64,000 nucleotides of DNA. Origin: an uncultured Chryseobacterium sp. (GTDB lineage Bacteria; Bacteroidota; Bacteroidia; Flavobacteriales; Weeksellaceae). Below the pieces are notes generated by a model. The model saw only the letters and a list, made by a program, of their open reading frames with translations, made no database searches and had not been told where the DNA came from. This document shows positions 53,791 to 61,696 of this stretch, piece after piece (the first letter of the stretch is position 1; every line of letters begins with the position of its first letter). The position numbers and the translations under genes are program-made. The stretch spans positions 186,001 to 250,000 of the forward strand of contig CAJYGB010000022.1 of the NCBI GenBank assembly GCA_913774355.1. The letters are read 5' to 3'.

Positions 53791-54867
53791 ATGAAAATCA
53801 GAAAAATTTTATCTCTTGCATTTGCTTCGGCGCTGTTGTTCAACATTGCCTGTAGCGATGATGAAATTGTAATGGAAACACAAAAGCAGGATTATGCCAA
53901 CGGTATTATCATTGCCAATGAAGGAGGGTTCACCACACCAACTTCTGATGTTTCGTATGTAAGCAACGATCTTACGATTATGCAAAACGGAATTTACGCG
54001 CAAAACAATAACAAGGAAATTTTAGGAAATGTCCTGCAAACCATCGGCTTCAGAGGAGACAATGCTTACCTTGTGATGAACGTACCCAACAAGATCGAGA
54101 TTGTAAACAGGCTTAGTTTTAAAAAGCAGGCTACCGTTACTGCCAACCTTGATAATCCTAGATACATCGCGTTTTCAGGAAGCCAGTATTACGTAACGAA
54201 TAATAACTTCGGATCGGTAAAGAAAATTAATGTTTACAATACCAGTGATAATACTTTTGTAAAAAGCATCAATTTCGACCGTTATTCGGAAAAAGTTGTG
54301 GAAGCCGGAGGAAATATCGTGGTACAGACCGATGGTATTTACTATGATTCTACACCACCGTATGCAAGCCATCCGACAGGAAGCACCATCACTATCATCA
54401 ATCCTTCCAGCAACTCGGTTTCTGCTACGGTAAGCTTACCGAACAACGGAGCGATCATCAGGGATCTTGTTTCATACAACGGATCCGCGTACGTGCTTAC
54501 TTCTAATGATACCGCTTCTTATATTTATAAGATCAATACCGCGACCGGAGCTTACCAGACAACTACGCTGGCTGCAATTCCCCAGGTTCAGAAGCTGAAA
54601 ATCGATTCGGATAAATTTTATTTCGTAGACTACAGCAAGGTGTACTCGATGAGCATTACCGCGACAACGCCACCTACAACGGCGCTTGTTTCATTAACGG
54701 GAGTAACAAATCTTTACGGATTCAATGTAATCGACGGAAAACTGTATATCGCCGATGCGAAGAATTTCACTTCAGACAGTAAAGTATCGGTTTACAATGC
54801 CAACAACGGATCATTGTTAACGTCTTTCAATACAGGAATCGCCACCAACGGTTTCTATAAAAATTAA
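53791..54867 (+). CDS. BtuG-like surface lipoprotein (DUF5074, beta-propeller)
   Basis: 358 residues. The lipobox is FNIAC (C21) followed by SDDE, the acidic surface-export signal of Bacteroidota lipoproteins. The body has blade-like repeats (NDLTIMQNGIYAQNN, NRLSFKKQATVTANLDNPRY, NTSDNTFVKSINFDRY, SNSVSATVSLPNNGA) fitting a seven-bladed beta-propeller of the YncE/DUF5074 type. Bacteroides BtuG, the B12-binding lid of BtuB, is such a propeller. Its place behind BtuB and the riboswitch supports a B12-capturing role. Similarity to BtuG is by architecture and context, not residue matches. Confidence 0.85.
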   Translation: MKIRKILSLAFASALLFNIACSDDEIVMETQKQDYANGIIIANEGGFTTPTSDVSYVSNDLTIMQNGIYAQNNNKEILGNVLQTIGFRGDNAYLVMNVPNKIEIVNRLSFKKQATVTANLDNPRYIAFSGSQYYVTNNNFGSVKKINVYNTSDNTFVKSINFDRYSEKVVEAGGNIVVQTDGIYYDSTPPYASHPTGSTITIINPSSNSVSATVSLPNNGAIIRDLVSYNGSAYVLTSNDTASYIYKINTATGAYQTTTLAAIPQVQKLKIDSDKFYFVDYSKVYSMSITATTPPTTALVSLTGVTNLYGFNVIDGKLYIADAKNFTSDSKVSVYNANNGSLLTSFNTGIATNGFYKN

Positions 54868-54921
54868 TATTCGACAACTGCTCGAATACGAAAAATTATT
54901 TTTTTCATCATTTGTGTTTTT

Positions 54922-54956
54922 TCCGGCCGGTTCCTTTGAAACCGGCCGGATTTAGT
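54922..54956 (+). terminator. Terminator of the cobalamin operon
   Basis: An 11-base GC-rich stem tccggccggtt / aaccggccgga with loop cctttga, then TTTAG-TTTT. Confidence 0.85.
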
Positions 54957-55421
54957 TTTCAATACAAGCTGGAAGTGGGAAGCCGGATGCTGGAAGTTTC
55001 TGTGAATCTTCCGATACCAGTTTCAAATATCAAATGATTTTGTTACTCTTCTTGAAAGATAAACTTTATTCAAATCCTGATTCATCCAAATGACTTTTTT
55101 GTTTTTATCTGATTGAAATAAGCAAATATTTAAAAATTATTTTACTTTACACTATATCTTAGCCAATATAATTCCAGCAAACCGATCAGTCACCAGACAG
55201 GAAACCTGATGAAAGTATATAATAGGTAAAGCTACCAACAAATTACTGATCTTCAACTACTTTCTGAACTTCAAAATGAATGGAAATAAAAGGAACGATC
55301 ACTCCGAAAAATAAAAATGCAACCAGATAAAATATCCAATTGCATTTCTTTATGATTCTATATTTCCAGACTGAAAAGTCGAAAATTAAAATGATCGTTA
55401 TAAGGATAACCTGAAAAACAT
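54957..55421. other. Spacer with worn repeat words and a possible small membrane ORF
   Basis: The first part has the words agctggaagtgggaagccgg and gatgctggaagtttc, which look like tandem repeat remains. On the minus strand a frame ending at 55243 reads VILITIILIFDFSVWKYR and then CNWIFYLVAFLFFGVIVPFI, two good membrane helices, but it has no ATG or GTG before it, so it is either started from a rare codon or a remnant. Nothing else was seen. Confidence 0.4.
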
Positions 55422-56843
55422 TTAAACTAAAGTTAATCCAAGTTTCTCTGCTTCAGCAATGACGAATTTCCTGGCCTCCCCACTGTCGTTGCCAATTTCG
55501 CCCTCAAGGATCGCCTCCTTTACTTTTTCCTTTAAAATCCCGATTTCACGACCGGGCTTCAGGTTAAACATCGTCATGATTTCTTCCCCGGAGATCGGCG
55601 GTTGGAAGTTTCTTACCTGATCCTTTTCTTCGACCTCTTTTATTTTAACAGCTACATATTCAAAATTTTTCTTGAACTTTTCCTGCTTTCTGGAGTTTTT
55701 TGTTGTAATGTCTGCTTTGCAAAGGGTAAACAAATCTTCCATGTCTTCGCCGGCATCAAAAAGCAGCCTTCTTAATGCAGAATCCGAAGCATCATCGGTA
55801 ATCAGGGCAATCGGACGGGAGGAAAGCTTTACCATTTTCTGTACATACTTCATGTCCGGACCCAAAGGCAGTTTTAACCGCTGAAACAGGGTTTTCACCA
55901 TTTTGGAACCTAAAAACTCATGTCCGTGAAAAGTCCAGCCCGTTCCTTCCACGAATTTTTTAGTCGGCGCTTTTCCAATATCATGAAGCAGTGCAGACCA
56001 TCGCAGCCAAAGGTTATCCGTGTTTTCAGAAATATTATCGACAACTTCTAAAGTATGGTAAAAATTATCTTTGTGGGTCTGGCCCTCCACCTCTTCTACC
56101 CCTTTTAGGTCGATTAGTTCAGGTATAATAAGCTTCATCAGGCCGGTCTGCTCCATAAGTTTAAGACCGATCGAGGGTTTTCCCGAAAGCATGATCTTAT
56201 TGAATTCCACCATGATCCGTTCGCGGGAAACGATTTTTATTCTTTCCGCTTCCTGTTGAATCGCTTTCAGTGATTCTTCTTCGATCTGAAACTGTAAGGT
56301 CGATGCAAAACGGATGGCTCTCATCATCCGCAGCGGATCATCGGAATAGGTCTGCGCGGGTTCCAGCGGCGTTCTTAAAATTCCTTTTTCCAGGTCTTCC
56401 ACGCCATTAAACGGGTCGATCAGTTCCCCAAAATTGCCTTTATTGAGAGAAATCGCCATCGCGTTCACGGTAAAATCCCTTCTCTTCTGGTCATCCTCAA
56501 TGGTTCCGCCTTCCACTTCCGGCTTTCGGCTGTCTTCCGTATAGCTCTCTTTTCTCGCGCCTACAAATTCCAGCTCCAGGTCTTTGTACCGAATCATAGC
56601 CGTGCCGTAGGTTTTGAAAACCGAAACTTTCATTTTAGGATCAATTTCCTTTCCTACGTTCTGCGCCAGTTCAATACCGTTTTGTTCAGTCACAAAATCA
56701 ATATCCGTAGATGCTTTTCGCTTCATTAGTAAATCACGGACGTAGCCGCCCACGATATATACAGACTGGTTATTCCCGCCGGCGACTTCAGAAATGATCT
56801 TGAAAAGCTTTAAATTTTTATTTTGATTAAGATTAATTTTCAT
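55422..56843 (-). CDS. cca: CCA-adding tRNA nucleotidyltransferase with HD domain
   Basis: 473 residues. The class-II nucleotidyltransferase head is near residues 28-170 (IVGGYVRDLLMKRKASTDID, then RRDFTVNAMAIS, and the RMMRAIRFASTL motif). An HD domain follows near 250-370 (HTLEVVDN, WSALLHDIGKAP). It adds or repairs CCA at tRNA 3' ends; some family members add poly(A) to RNA or do A-addition only, which sequence inspection does not resolve. It follows the SnoaL-like gene by 24 bases, likely one transcript. Confidence 0.92.
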   Translation of the reverse strand: MKINLNQNKNLKLFKIISEVAGGNNQSVYIVGGYVRDLLMKRKASTDIDFVTEQNGIELAQNVGKEIDPKMKVSVFKTYGTAMIRYKDLELEFVGARKESYTEDSRKPEVEGGTIEDDQKRRDFTVNAMAISLNKGNFGELIDPFNGVEDLEKGILRTPLEPAQTYSDDPLRMMRAIRFASTLQFQIEEESLKAIQQEAERIKIVSRERIMVEFNKIMLSGKPSIGLKLMEQTGLMKLIIPELIDLKGVEEVEGQTHKDNFYHTLEVVDNISENTDNLWLRWSALLHDIGKAPTKKFVEGTGWTFHGHEFLGSKMVKTLFQRLKLPLGPDMKYVQKMVKLSSRPIALITDDASDSALRRLLFDAGEDMEDLFTLCKADITTKNSRKQEKFKKNFEYVAVKIKEVEEKDQVRNFQPPISGEEIMTMFNLKPGREIGILKEKVKEAILEGEIGNDSGEARKFVIAEAEKLGLTLV

Positions 56844-56867
56844 TTTAAAATAGCATCAATTCTCACA

Positions 56868-57212
56868 TTAATCATAGTGAGCAAACATTTTATTAATTTT
56901 TCCTTCTTCATTAAAAAACATCACTTCAACGGCGTGTTTCTCCATGATTGACTGGTAAAACAATGCCACGGAACCGACGCCCGCAGCAGAATGAATCAGT
57001 TTAAAATGAAGGTCCGGAAATTTATCCAGTGCTTTTTGCCAGTAGTCACGAACCGCATCCTTACCGGTTAATGCGCTTTCTTTACCTCCCGTTGCCAGGG
57101 CAATCATCGGAGTTGTAATCATGAGATCATCCGAGTAATGTGAAAGGATATTTTCCAGATCATGAGAATTCCAGGCAGAAATCCAGGCTGCAGCAAATTT
57201 TTGATGGTCCAT
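56868..57212 (-). CDS. SnoaL/NTF2-like protein
   Basis: 114 residues of the NTF2-like cone fold (AAAWISAWNSHDLENILSHY, DDLMITTPMIAL, then FKLIHSAAGVGSVALFYQS). The fold hosts small ketosteroid-isomerase-like enzymes and binding proteins. No clear catalytic pair was identified. It has a -7 element at 57238-57245 and is co-transcribed with cca by spacing. Confidence 0.82.
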   Translation of the reverse strand: MDHQKFAAAWISAWNSHDLENILSHYSDDLMITTPMIALATGGKESALTGKDAVRDYWQKALDKFPDLHFKLIHSAAGVGSVALFYQSIMEKHAVEVMFFNEEGKINKMFAHYD

Positions 57213-57237
57213 CGCATTTATTTAACCGTTGAATTTG

Positions 57238-57245
57238 CAAAGATA
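57238..57245 (-). promoter_or_regulatory. -7 promoter element of the SnoaL-like gene
   Basis: TATCTTTG on the minus strand, 26 bases before the ATG. Confidence 0.6.
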
Positions 57246-57312
57246 GAATTAAAAAAAGAAATCCTGCCGTCATGAAAAGCAAGACTCTGAAAAGGCCGGG
57301 TGGAATAAAAAA

Positions 57313-57861
57313 TTATTCCCTCAAAATTTTTATCCTGTTGTCATTCCATATTTTAATAACCGACGAACCGGAATACCGGGAAACTTTTTCGCGGTCTTCT
57401 TCTACGGCATAATCCACCAGGCTAATCATTTCAGGAGAAATATCCGAAAATTTAAGCGGGCTTTTTTCACCACTGAAATTGGCCGAAGTAGAAATCAATG
57501 GCCGGTTGAGTATTGTGATCAGCTTTTTGCAGAAATCATTCTTCACCAGACGGATGCCGATGCTTCCGTCTTCTGCCAGCAGTTCTTTCGGCAAACCCCG
57601 CGGATTTTCGTAAACGATCGTCACCGGTTTTTCGCTCAGATCAATGATTTCCCAGGCCATTTCCGGAACATCTACGAGATCCTGCAGTCTTTTTTCAGAT
57701 TCTACCAGGATGATCATGGATTTATTCTTCTCCCGTTTCTTGATCTCAAAAATTTTGTTGACCGCCTCTATATTCGTCGCGTCGCACCCGATTCCCCAGA
57801 TCGTATCGGTAGGATACAGGATGGTGCCGCCGGATTTTAATATGTTGATAATGTTGTCCAT
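57313..57861 (-). CDS. tsaC: Threonylcarbamoyl-AMP synthase (TsaC/YrdC/Sua5)
   Basis: 182 residues of the YrdC fold: GGTILYPTDTIWGIGCDATN, then the KKREKNKSMIIL loop that binds ATP, and the late STSANFSGEKSP. It makes threonylcarbamoyl-AMP from threonine, bicarbonate and ATP for the t6A37 modification of tRNAs. It has no Sua5 C-terminal domain. A REP-like hairpin (57874-57889) lies in its leader, between the -7 element and the ATG. Confidence 0.93.
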   Translation of the reverse strand: MDNIINILKSGGTILYPTDTIWGIGCDATNIEAVNKIFEIKKREKNKSMIILVESEKRLQDLVDVPEMAWEIIDLSEKPVTIVYENPRGLPKELLAEDGSIGIRLVKNDFCKKLITILNRPLISTSANFSGEKSPLKFSDISPEMISLVDYAVEEDREKVSRYSGSSVIKIWNDNRIKILRE

Positions 57862-57873
57862 AACTCACTGAAG

Positions 57874-58043
57874 GCGGGCTTTAGCCCGCTTTTCAAAGAT
57901 AAAAATTCTATACGCTTCAGCCAAATGAATTGTTTTAAAAACAGGTACAGGGAAGAAGGTTTTTAGTTGTTGTTGCTTTTATTATCAATAGAAACGGGCT
58001 TCAGCCCGTTTACCCTGTGTCGGATAATGAACGGCTTTAGCCG
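57874..58043. repeat. REP-like hairpins, left side of the transposase
   Basis: Three short hairpins: gcgggct-tt-agcccgc (57874-57889), aaacgggct-tc-agcccgttt (57992-58011) and cggct-tt-agccg (58032-58043). They have a GGCT / AGCC core and a two-base loop of tt or tc, and lie left of a REP-associated transposase gene. Confidence 0.85.
57894..57901 (-). promoter_or_regulatory. -7 promoter element of tsaC
   Basis: TATCTTTG on the minus strand, 33 bases before the ATG; the REP hairpin falls in the leader. Confidence 0.6.
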
Positions 58044-58047
58044 AAAC

Positions 58048-58492
58048 CTACTCAAAGTTGTATTTCTCCTTAAACTTCAGATATTCTTCCGCAAAAGTTT
58101 GTTTTGTATGATGGACTTCCTGATTTCTAATGTAATTCCGTACCGGCTCCAGCATGGATTCTGAAATGGAAACTGCAAAATATTCATCCTGCCAAACAAA
58201 TTTCTCCCGGGTCAACTGGTTTTTATTAATCCAGAAAGAAGATTCCCCCCTTGATCAACTGGACAATTTTCTCTATATTCTGGTTTGAACCCAACGAAAT
58301 TAAGCAATGGCAATGATCAGAAAACCCATTAACCATATCTACATAAATTCCTTTTGCTGCAGCATTTTCTTTGATGTGCTTCGAGACTTTGACTCTTAAC
58401 GTAGAAGTGTGTAAATAGGGAGTTCTGTTTTTTGTGGAAAATACAGTGTGAATGTAAACTTTAATAAAGGGCATTTGTGTTTGTTTTGCCAA
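58048..58492 (-). pseudogene. REP-associated tyrosine transposase (RAYT), frameshifted
   Basis: The first frame (58226-58492) gives FIKVYIHTVFSTKNRTPYL and the HUH-like motif DHCHCLISL of IS200-type Y1 transposases, then ends LIKGGIFFLD. One extra base in a run of six C (58245-58250; G6 in the coding strand) causes this. With it removed, the protein goes on KGESSFWINKNQL, FVWQDEYFAVSIS and the catalytic-tyrosine block VRNYIRNQEVHH, ending at TAG 58048-58050, about 147 residues in all. RAYTs cut and paste REP hairpins in bacteria; the REP sites flank it on both sides. Confidence 0.88.
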
Positions 58493-58516
58493 AAAAATAA
58501 ATTATTTTTAAATTTT

Positions 58517-58566
58517 GGCTAAAGCCGTATGAATGGCGTTATAGGAAAAACGGGCTAAAGCCCGTT
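58517..58566. repeat. REP-like hairpins, right side of the transposase
   Basis: ggct-aa-agcc (58517-58526) and aacgggct-aa-agcccgtt (58549-58566). The loop is aa rather than tt, so they are in the opposite orientation to the left-hand set. Confidence 0.85.
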
Positions 58567-59010
58567 CCTATTGATGGGTTCAAATTCAAAATTTTTAATT
58601 CTCAGATATATTGAAGAAAATATTAAAAACAGAATTGAGGTCAGCCATAGAAAATAGCCAGTTTCTAAACTGTAAATATTAGCTTCTCTTCCACTTTCTG
58701 AGACCAATACTGTTTTCCAAAACATAAAAGATCCAGAAATTGACAATGAAATTATACCCATAATAATTGAAGCGACAAACTTCTTGAAAAATGAACAGGT
58801 TATCGCAGCAAAAAACCAAATATTCGCTGACCAAATAAAGCATTCCAAGATTCCACCGCCCAGAAAACTTATACCACCAACTAATAAAAGTTCAAAAGAA
58901 CTGTAATTTCTAATTTCTTTAGCCTCTATAACTATAAAAGCATTAAAGAAAAGAGAAATTATATAGATCAATAAATTGATTACAATGAGTTTATTTTTTA
59001 ATAATTTCAT
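58555..59010 (-). CDS. Four-helix membrane protein
   Basis: 151 residues, family not recognised. Four membrane helices (about 8-27, 42-63, 80-101, 116-135). The C-terminus EPINRNGL is encoded by the right-hand REP hairpin, whose TAG is the stop codon, so the natural end of the gene may have been replaced when the REP element arrived. It overlaps the DinB-like gene by 4 bases (ATGA) and is co-expressed with it. Confidence 0.7.
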   Translation of the reverse strand: MKLLKNKLIVINLLIYIISLFFNAFIVIEAKEIRNYSSFELLLVGGISFLGGGILECFIWSANIWFFAAITCSFFKKFVASIIMGIISLSISGSFMFWKTVLVSESGREANIYSLETGYFLWLTSILFLIFSSIYLRIKNFEFEPINRNGL

Positions 59011-59513
59011 AATAACCTTGGCAAATACCTCTCCTCAATAACGTTCAGATGATGCAGATTATGACCAACAATCAGCTTGCCGATGGTTTCTGCGGAAATC
59101 TGATTTCCGTTGGCTTTCCCGATATTGCCCAAAGCTGAAGGATTCATGGTTTCCAGTAAAATCAGGGAGGATTTCCTGATTAACTTATATTCTTCGATTA
59201 AAGAGTTTAGACTTCTATCATTGGCAAAGGACTGGTTGGAATAAAGGTCTTCATCAAAACCAGGAAGTTCATTTTGGTCTCCTCTTGCAATGGCCAGGAT
59301 CCTGTATTGGAAAACCCTTTCGGTATCGGATAGATGCAGAAGCAGTTCTTTCAGGGTCCATTTCCCTTCGGCATACGAAAAACGGGATTGCTCTTCCGAA
59401 AGCTTTGAATAAATCGCTACCGTTTTCTCGCCGGATTTTTCCATTTCTTTCAGCCAGTTTTCAGATGGAATCAAATCTAAATAACGCTGGATATATTTTT
59501 GAAAATCAGTCAT
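59007..59513 (-). CDS. DinB-family protein
   Basis: 168 residues of the DinB/YfiT-like four-helix bundle. The metal-binding histidines are in ELLLHLSDTERVFQYR near 55 and in GHNLHHLNVIEERYL near 150. The family includes thiol-transferases (bacillithiol, mycothiol) and enzymes of unknown role; the metal is often nickel or zinc. It is the first gene of the pair with the four-helix membrane protein. Function unknown. Confidence 0.88.
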   Translation of the reverse strand: MTDFQKYIQRYLDLIPSENWLKEMEKSGEKTVAIYSKLSEEQSRFSYAEGKWTLKELLLHLSDTERVFQYRILAIARGDQNELPGFDEDLYSNQSFANDRSLNSLIEEYKLIRKSSLILLETMNPSALGNIGKANGNQISAETIGKLIVGHNLHHLNVIEERYLPRLL

Positions 59514-59524
59514 AATTAAAAGTT

Positions 59525-59592
59525 TAACAATGTATCAGTCTGGCAATGTAACAATTATTGGTAAACTGTTACATTATTAAATTGTTACATTA
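59525..59592. repeat. 70-bp inverted-repeat element, copy 1
   Basis: aatgtaaca (59545-59553) pairs with tgttacatt (59567-59575). It shares cagtctggcaat and, at its end, attgttacattaatt with copy 2 at 61262-61333. Its last bases touch the stop codon of the GNAT gene. Confidence 0.7.
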
Positions 59593-60030
59593 ATTATTAG
59601 TCCATTCATAAAAATTCACTTCATCATATATTTCAAATCCGCAGGATGGATATAATTTGTTTCCAATATCGTTGGATTTTCCGGTTTCCAGAAGAATTCC
59701 GCAGGCATCGGTTAATTTTGCCATGTCTTTTGCTTTCTCAATTAATTCTTTTGAAAAGCCTTTTCCACGGTCACTTTTTTGGACAAACAAATCGTTCAGC
59801 AGCCAGTAGCGCTTCATTCTTGTCGATGAAAACAAAGGGTAAAGCTGTACGAATCCCACGAGTTTCCCTTCACTTTCTGCAACAAAAATTTCGGAATCTC
59901 TGTTTTCTATCCGTTCGGTTAAAAATTGTCCAGCAGCGGGAAGGTCTGAATCTTTATGGTAAAAAATTCTGTACTGATCGAACAGTTCAGACAGCTGCCC
60001 GATGTCCTGAAGCGTTGCTTTTCTTATCAT
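59590..60030 (-). CDS. GNAT-family N-acetyltransferase
   Basis: 146 residues from MIRKATLQDIG. The acetyl-CoA loop is VQKSDRGKGFSKELIEKA near residue 92, preceded by GFVQLYPLFSSTRMKRYWLL and followed by the late ETGKSNDIGNKLYPSCGF. The family acetylates amino groups of small molecules or proteins; its substrate is not known. A 5'-extended frame of 11 residues exists but looks unlike the family. It precedes the REP-rich side on the same strand as DinB and metB genes. Confidence 0.88.
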   Translation of the reverse strand: MIRKATLQDIGQLSELFDQYRIFYHKDSDLPAAGQFLTERIENRDSEIFVAESEGKLVGFVQLYPLFSSTRMKRYWLLNDLFVQKSDRGKGFSKELIEKAKDMAKLTDACGILLETGKSNDIGNKLYPSCGFEIYDEVNFYEWTNN

Positions 60031-60110
60031 GGTAAGGGTGAATCTTTGGTAAAACTTTGTCAAAGTTAAAAGGAGTGAAATATAACTTTGACAAAGTGAT
60101 GCAAGTTATT

Positions 60111-61250
60111 TTATGAAAATGCTCGTTCCAGATCGGCGATCAGGTCTTCCGCATCTTCGATGCCTACGCTTAAACGTACCAGATCATCGGTAATACCCAA
60201 TTCCGCACGTTTTTCGGCAGGAATGGAAGCATGCGTCATCAGGGCCGGGTGATTGGCCAGCGATTCTACGCCGCCTAAAGATTCAGCCAGCGTAAAAACC
60301 TTTACTTTCTCTAAAAACTTAATGGCATCCTCTTTTTTACCGGACTTAAAGGTAAAAGAAACCATTCCGCCGAAATCTTTCATCTGGGCTTTTGCCAGTT
60401 CGTATTGCGGGTGAGATTCCAGTCCTGGGTAAATTACTTTGTCCACAGCAGGATGAGATTCCAGATATTCGGCTACGGCCATTCCGTTTTCCGAGTGTCG
60501 CTGAACACGTAATGCCAGGGTTTTAATTCCTCTCAACACCAGATAAGAATCGTGAGGTCCTAAAATTCCACCGCTCGCAAACTGGATGAAATGAAGTTTC
60601 TCTCCCAATTCGGCATCTTTGGCCACCAATGCTCCGGCGATTACATCAGAATGGCCTCCCAAATATTTTGTCGCGGAGTGCATCACAATATCCGCTCCGA
60701 GATCAATAGGTCTTTGAAGGTAAGGAGTAGCAAACGTATTGTCCACAGCGACCAGAATATCTTTTCCTTTGGCCACTTCCACGACCGCTTTAATGTCTAC
60801 CAGTTTCATCAGCGGATTGGTAGGGGTTTCTACCCAGATCAGCTTGGTCTTATCGGTAATTACATCTGCAATTTTGGAAACATCATCAAAATTCACGAAA
60901 GTAAATTTCAGCTGGTATTTTTCAAAAAGACGGGTAAACATACGGTACGTTCCGCCATACAGATCATCTACCGCTACAACCTCATCGCCGGGATTTAAGA
61001 GTTTTAAAACACAGTCGATCGCTGCAAGACCGGATCCGAAAGCCAGTCCTCTCGCTCCGTTTTCAATGCTGGCCAAGGAATCTTCAAGCGCCTGTCTCGT
61101 AGGGTTAGCCGCTCTGGAATATTCATATCCGGAATGTACGCCCGGGCTTTTCTGTGCAAAGGTTGACGTTAAAAATACAGGAACATTTACCGAACCTGTT
61201 GCAGACTCATGGTGCTGCCCACCGTGTATTACTTTTGTATTGAAATTCAT
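60111..61250 (-). CDS. metB: Cystathionine gamma-synthase / PLP gamma-family enzyme
   Basis: 379 residues of the Cys/Met metabolism PLP family. The lysine is K195 in MHSATKYLGGHSDVIAG; the N-terminal GYEYSRAANPTRQALE and the late ESLGGVESLANHPALMTHAS are usual. The family includes cystathionine gamma-synthase (MetB), cystathionine gamma-lyase and O-acetylhomoserine sulfhydrylase; MetB or gamma-lyase is the likeliest here. The inner arrangement does not decide. It works in transsulfuration between cysteine and methionine, like the cysteine synthase gene at 1128, in a separate locus. Confidence 0.93.
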   Translation of the reverse strand: MNFNTKVIHGGQHHESATGSVNVPVFLTSTFAQKSPGVHSGYEYSRAANPTRQALEDSLASIENGARGLAFGSGLAAIDCVLKLLNPGDEVVAVDDLYGGTYRMFTRLFEKYQLKFTFVNFDDVSKIADVITDKTKLIWVETPTNPLMKLVDIKAVVEVAKGKDILVAVDNTFATPYLQRPIDLGADIVMHSATKYLGGHSDVIAGALVAKDAELGEKLHFIQFASGGILGPHDSYLVLRGIKTLALRVQRHSENGMAVAEYLESHPAVDKVIYPGLESHPQYELAKAQMKDFGGMVSFTFKSGKKEDAIKFLEKVKVFTLAESLGGVESLANHPALMTHASIPAEKRAELGITDDLVRLSVGIEDAEDLIADLERAFS

Positions 61251-61261
61251 TGCTATATAAT

Positions 61262-61333
61262 TTACCTATGTATCAATATAACAGTCTAGCAATCAATGGT
61301 ATATTGATACATTTTTAGATTGTTACATTAATT
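61262..61333. repeat. 70-bp inverted-repeat element, copy 2
   Basis: atgtatcaatata (61268-61280) pairs perfectly with tatattgatacat (61300-61312). It shares cagtctagcaat and attgttacattaatttt with copy 1 at 59525-59592. It sits between metB and gldC. Confidence 0.75.
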
Positions 61334-61660
61334 TTACATTTTTATCGCAGATTTTACGGCAAATTCTTCCGCGATCTCCTCCATCCACTGGGCCACATCT
61401 TCTTCGCCTGTTGCTCTCTGATAAGTATTTCCTAAAGAAACCAGGATCTGGTGGATGAACATCTTCATCTGGTCCACCGGCATTTCTTTGGTCCACAGAT
61501 CGATTCTCAAAGCTTCCATCGCTTTATCGTCCCAAACGGAAATCATCGTTGCCTTGGTCGCTTCCTTTTCAATACCGCCGTCCTGTGCGTTCCAGGTAAT
61601 GTTTTCCGGGATATGGTTTTCGTCCAGTTCTACATCTATCGTAATCTGAGTTTTTCTCAT
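61334..61660 (-). CDS. gldC: Gliding motility protein GldC-like
   Basis: 108 residues that match the GldC pattern: MRKTQITIDVELDENHIPEN, then SVWDDKAMEALRIDLWTKEM and PVDQMKMFIHQILVSLG. In gliding flavobacteria gldC sits in a cluster near gldB and helps gliding, though it is not strictly required for the T9SS. Chryseobacterium and relatives keep it though many do not glide. A -7 element lies at 61689-61696, overlapping the end of the fusion gene upstream, so it has its own promoter. Confidence 0.92.
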   Translation of the reverse strand: MRKTQITIDVELDENHIPENITWNAQDGGIEKEATKATMISVWDDKAMEALRIDLWTKEMPVDQMKMFIHQILVSLGNTYQRATGEEDVAQWMEEIAEEFAVKSAIKM

Positions 61661-61688
61661 AACTTTCTCTTTGTTTCTAAATTTGATG

Positions 61689-61696
61689 CAAAGTTA
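61689..61696 (-). promoter_or_regulatory. -7 promoter element of gldC
   Basis: TAACTTTG on the minus strand, 29 bases before the ATG; it overlaps the stop codon region of the fusion gene. Confidence 0.55.

Noticed and set aside
53079..53846. Minus-strand frame of 255 codons
   Set aside because: Antisense to the barrel of the BtuB-like receptor; no start region or family pattern.
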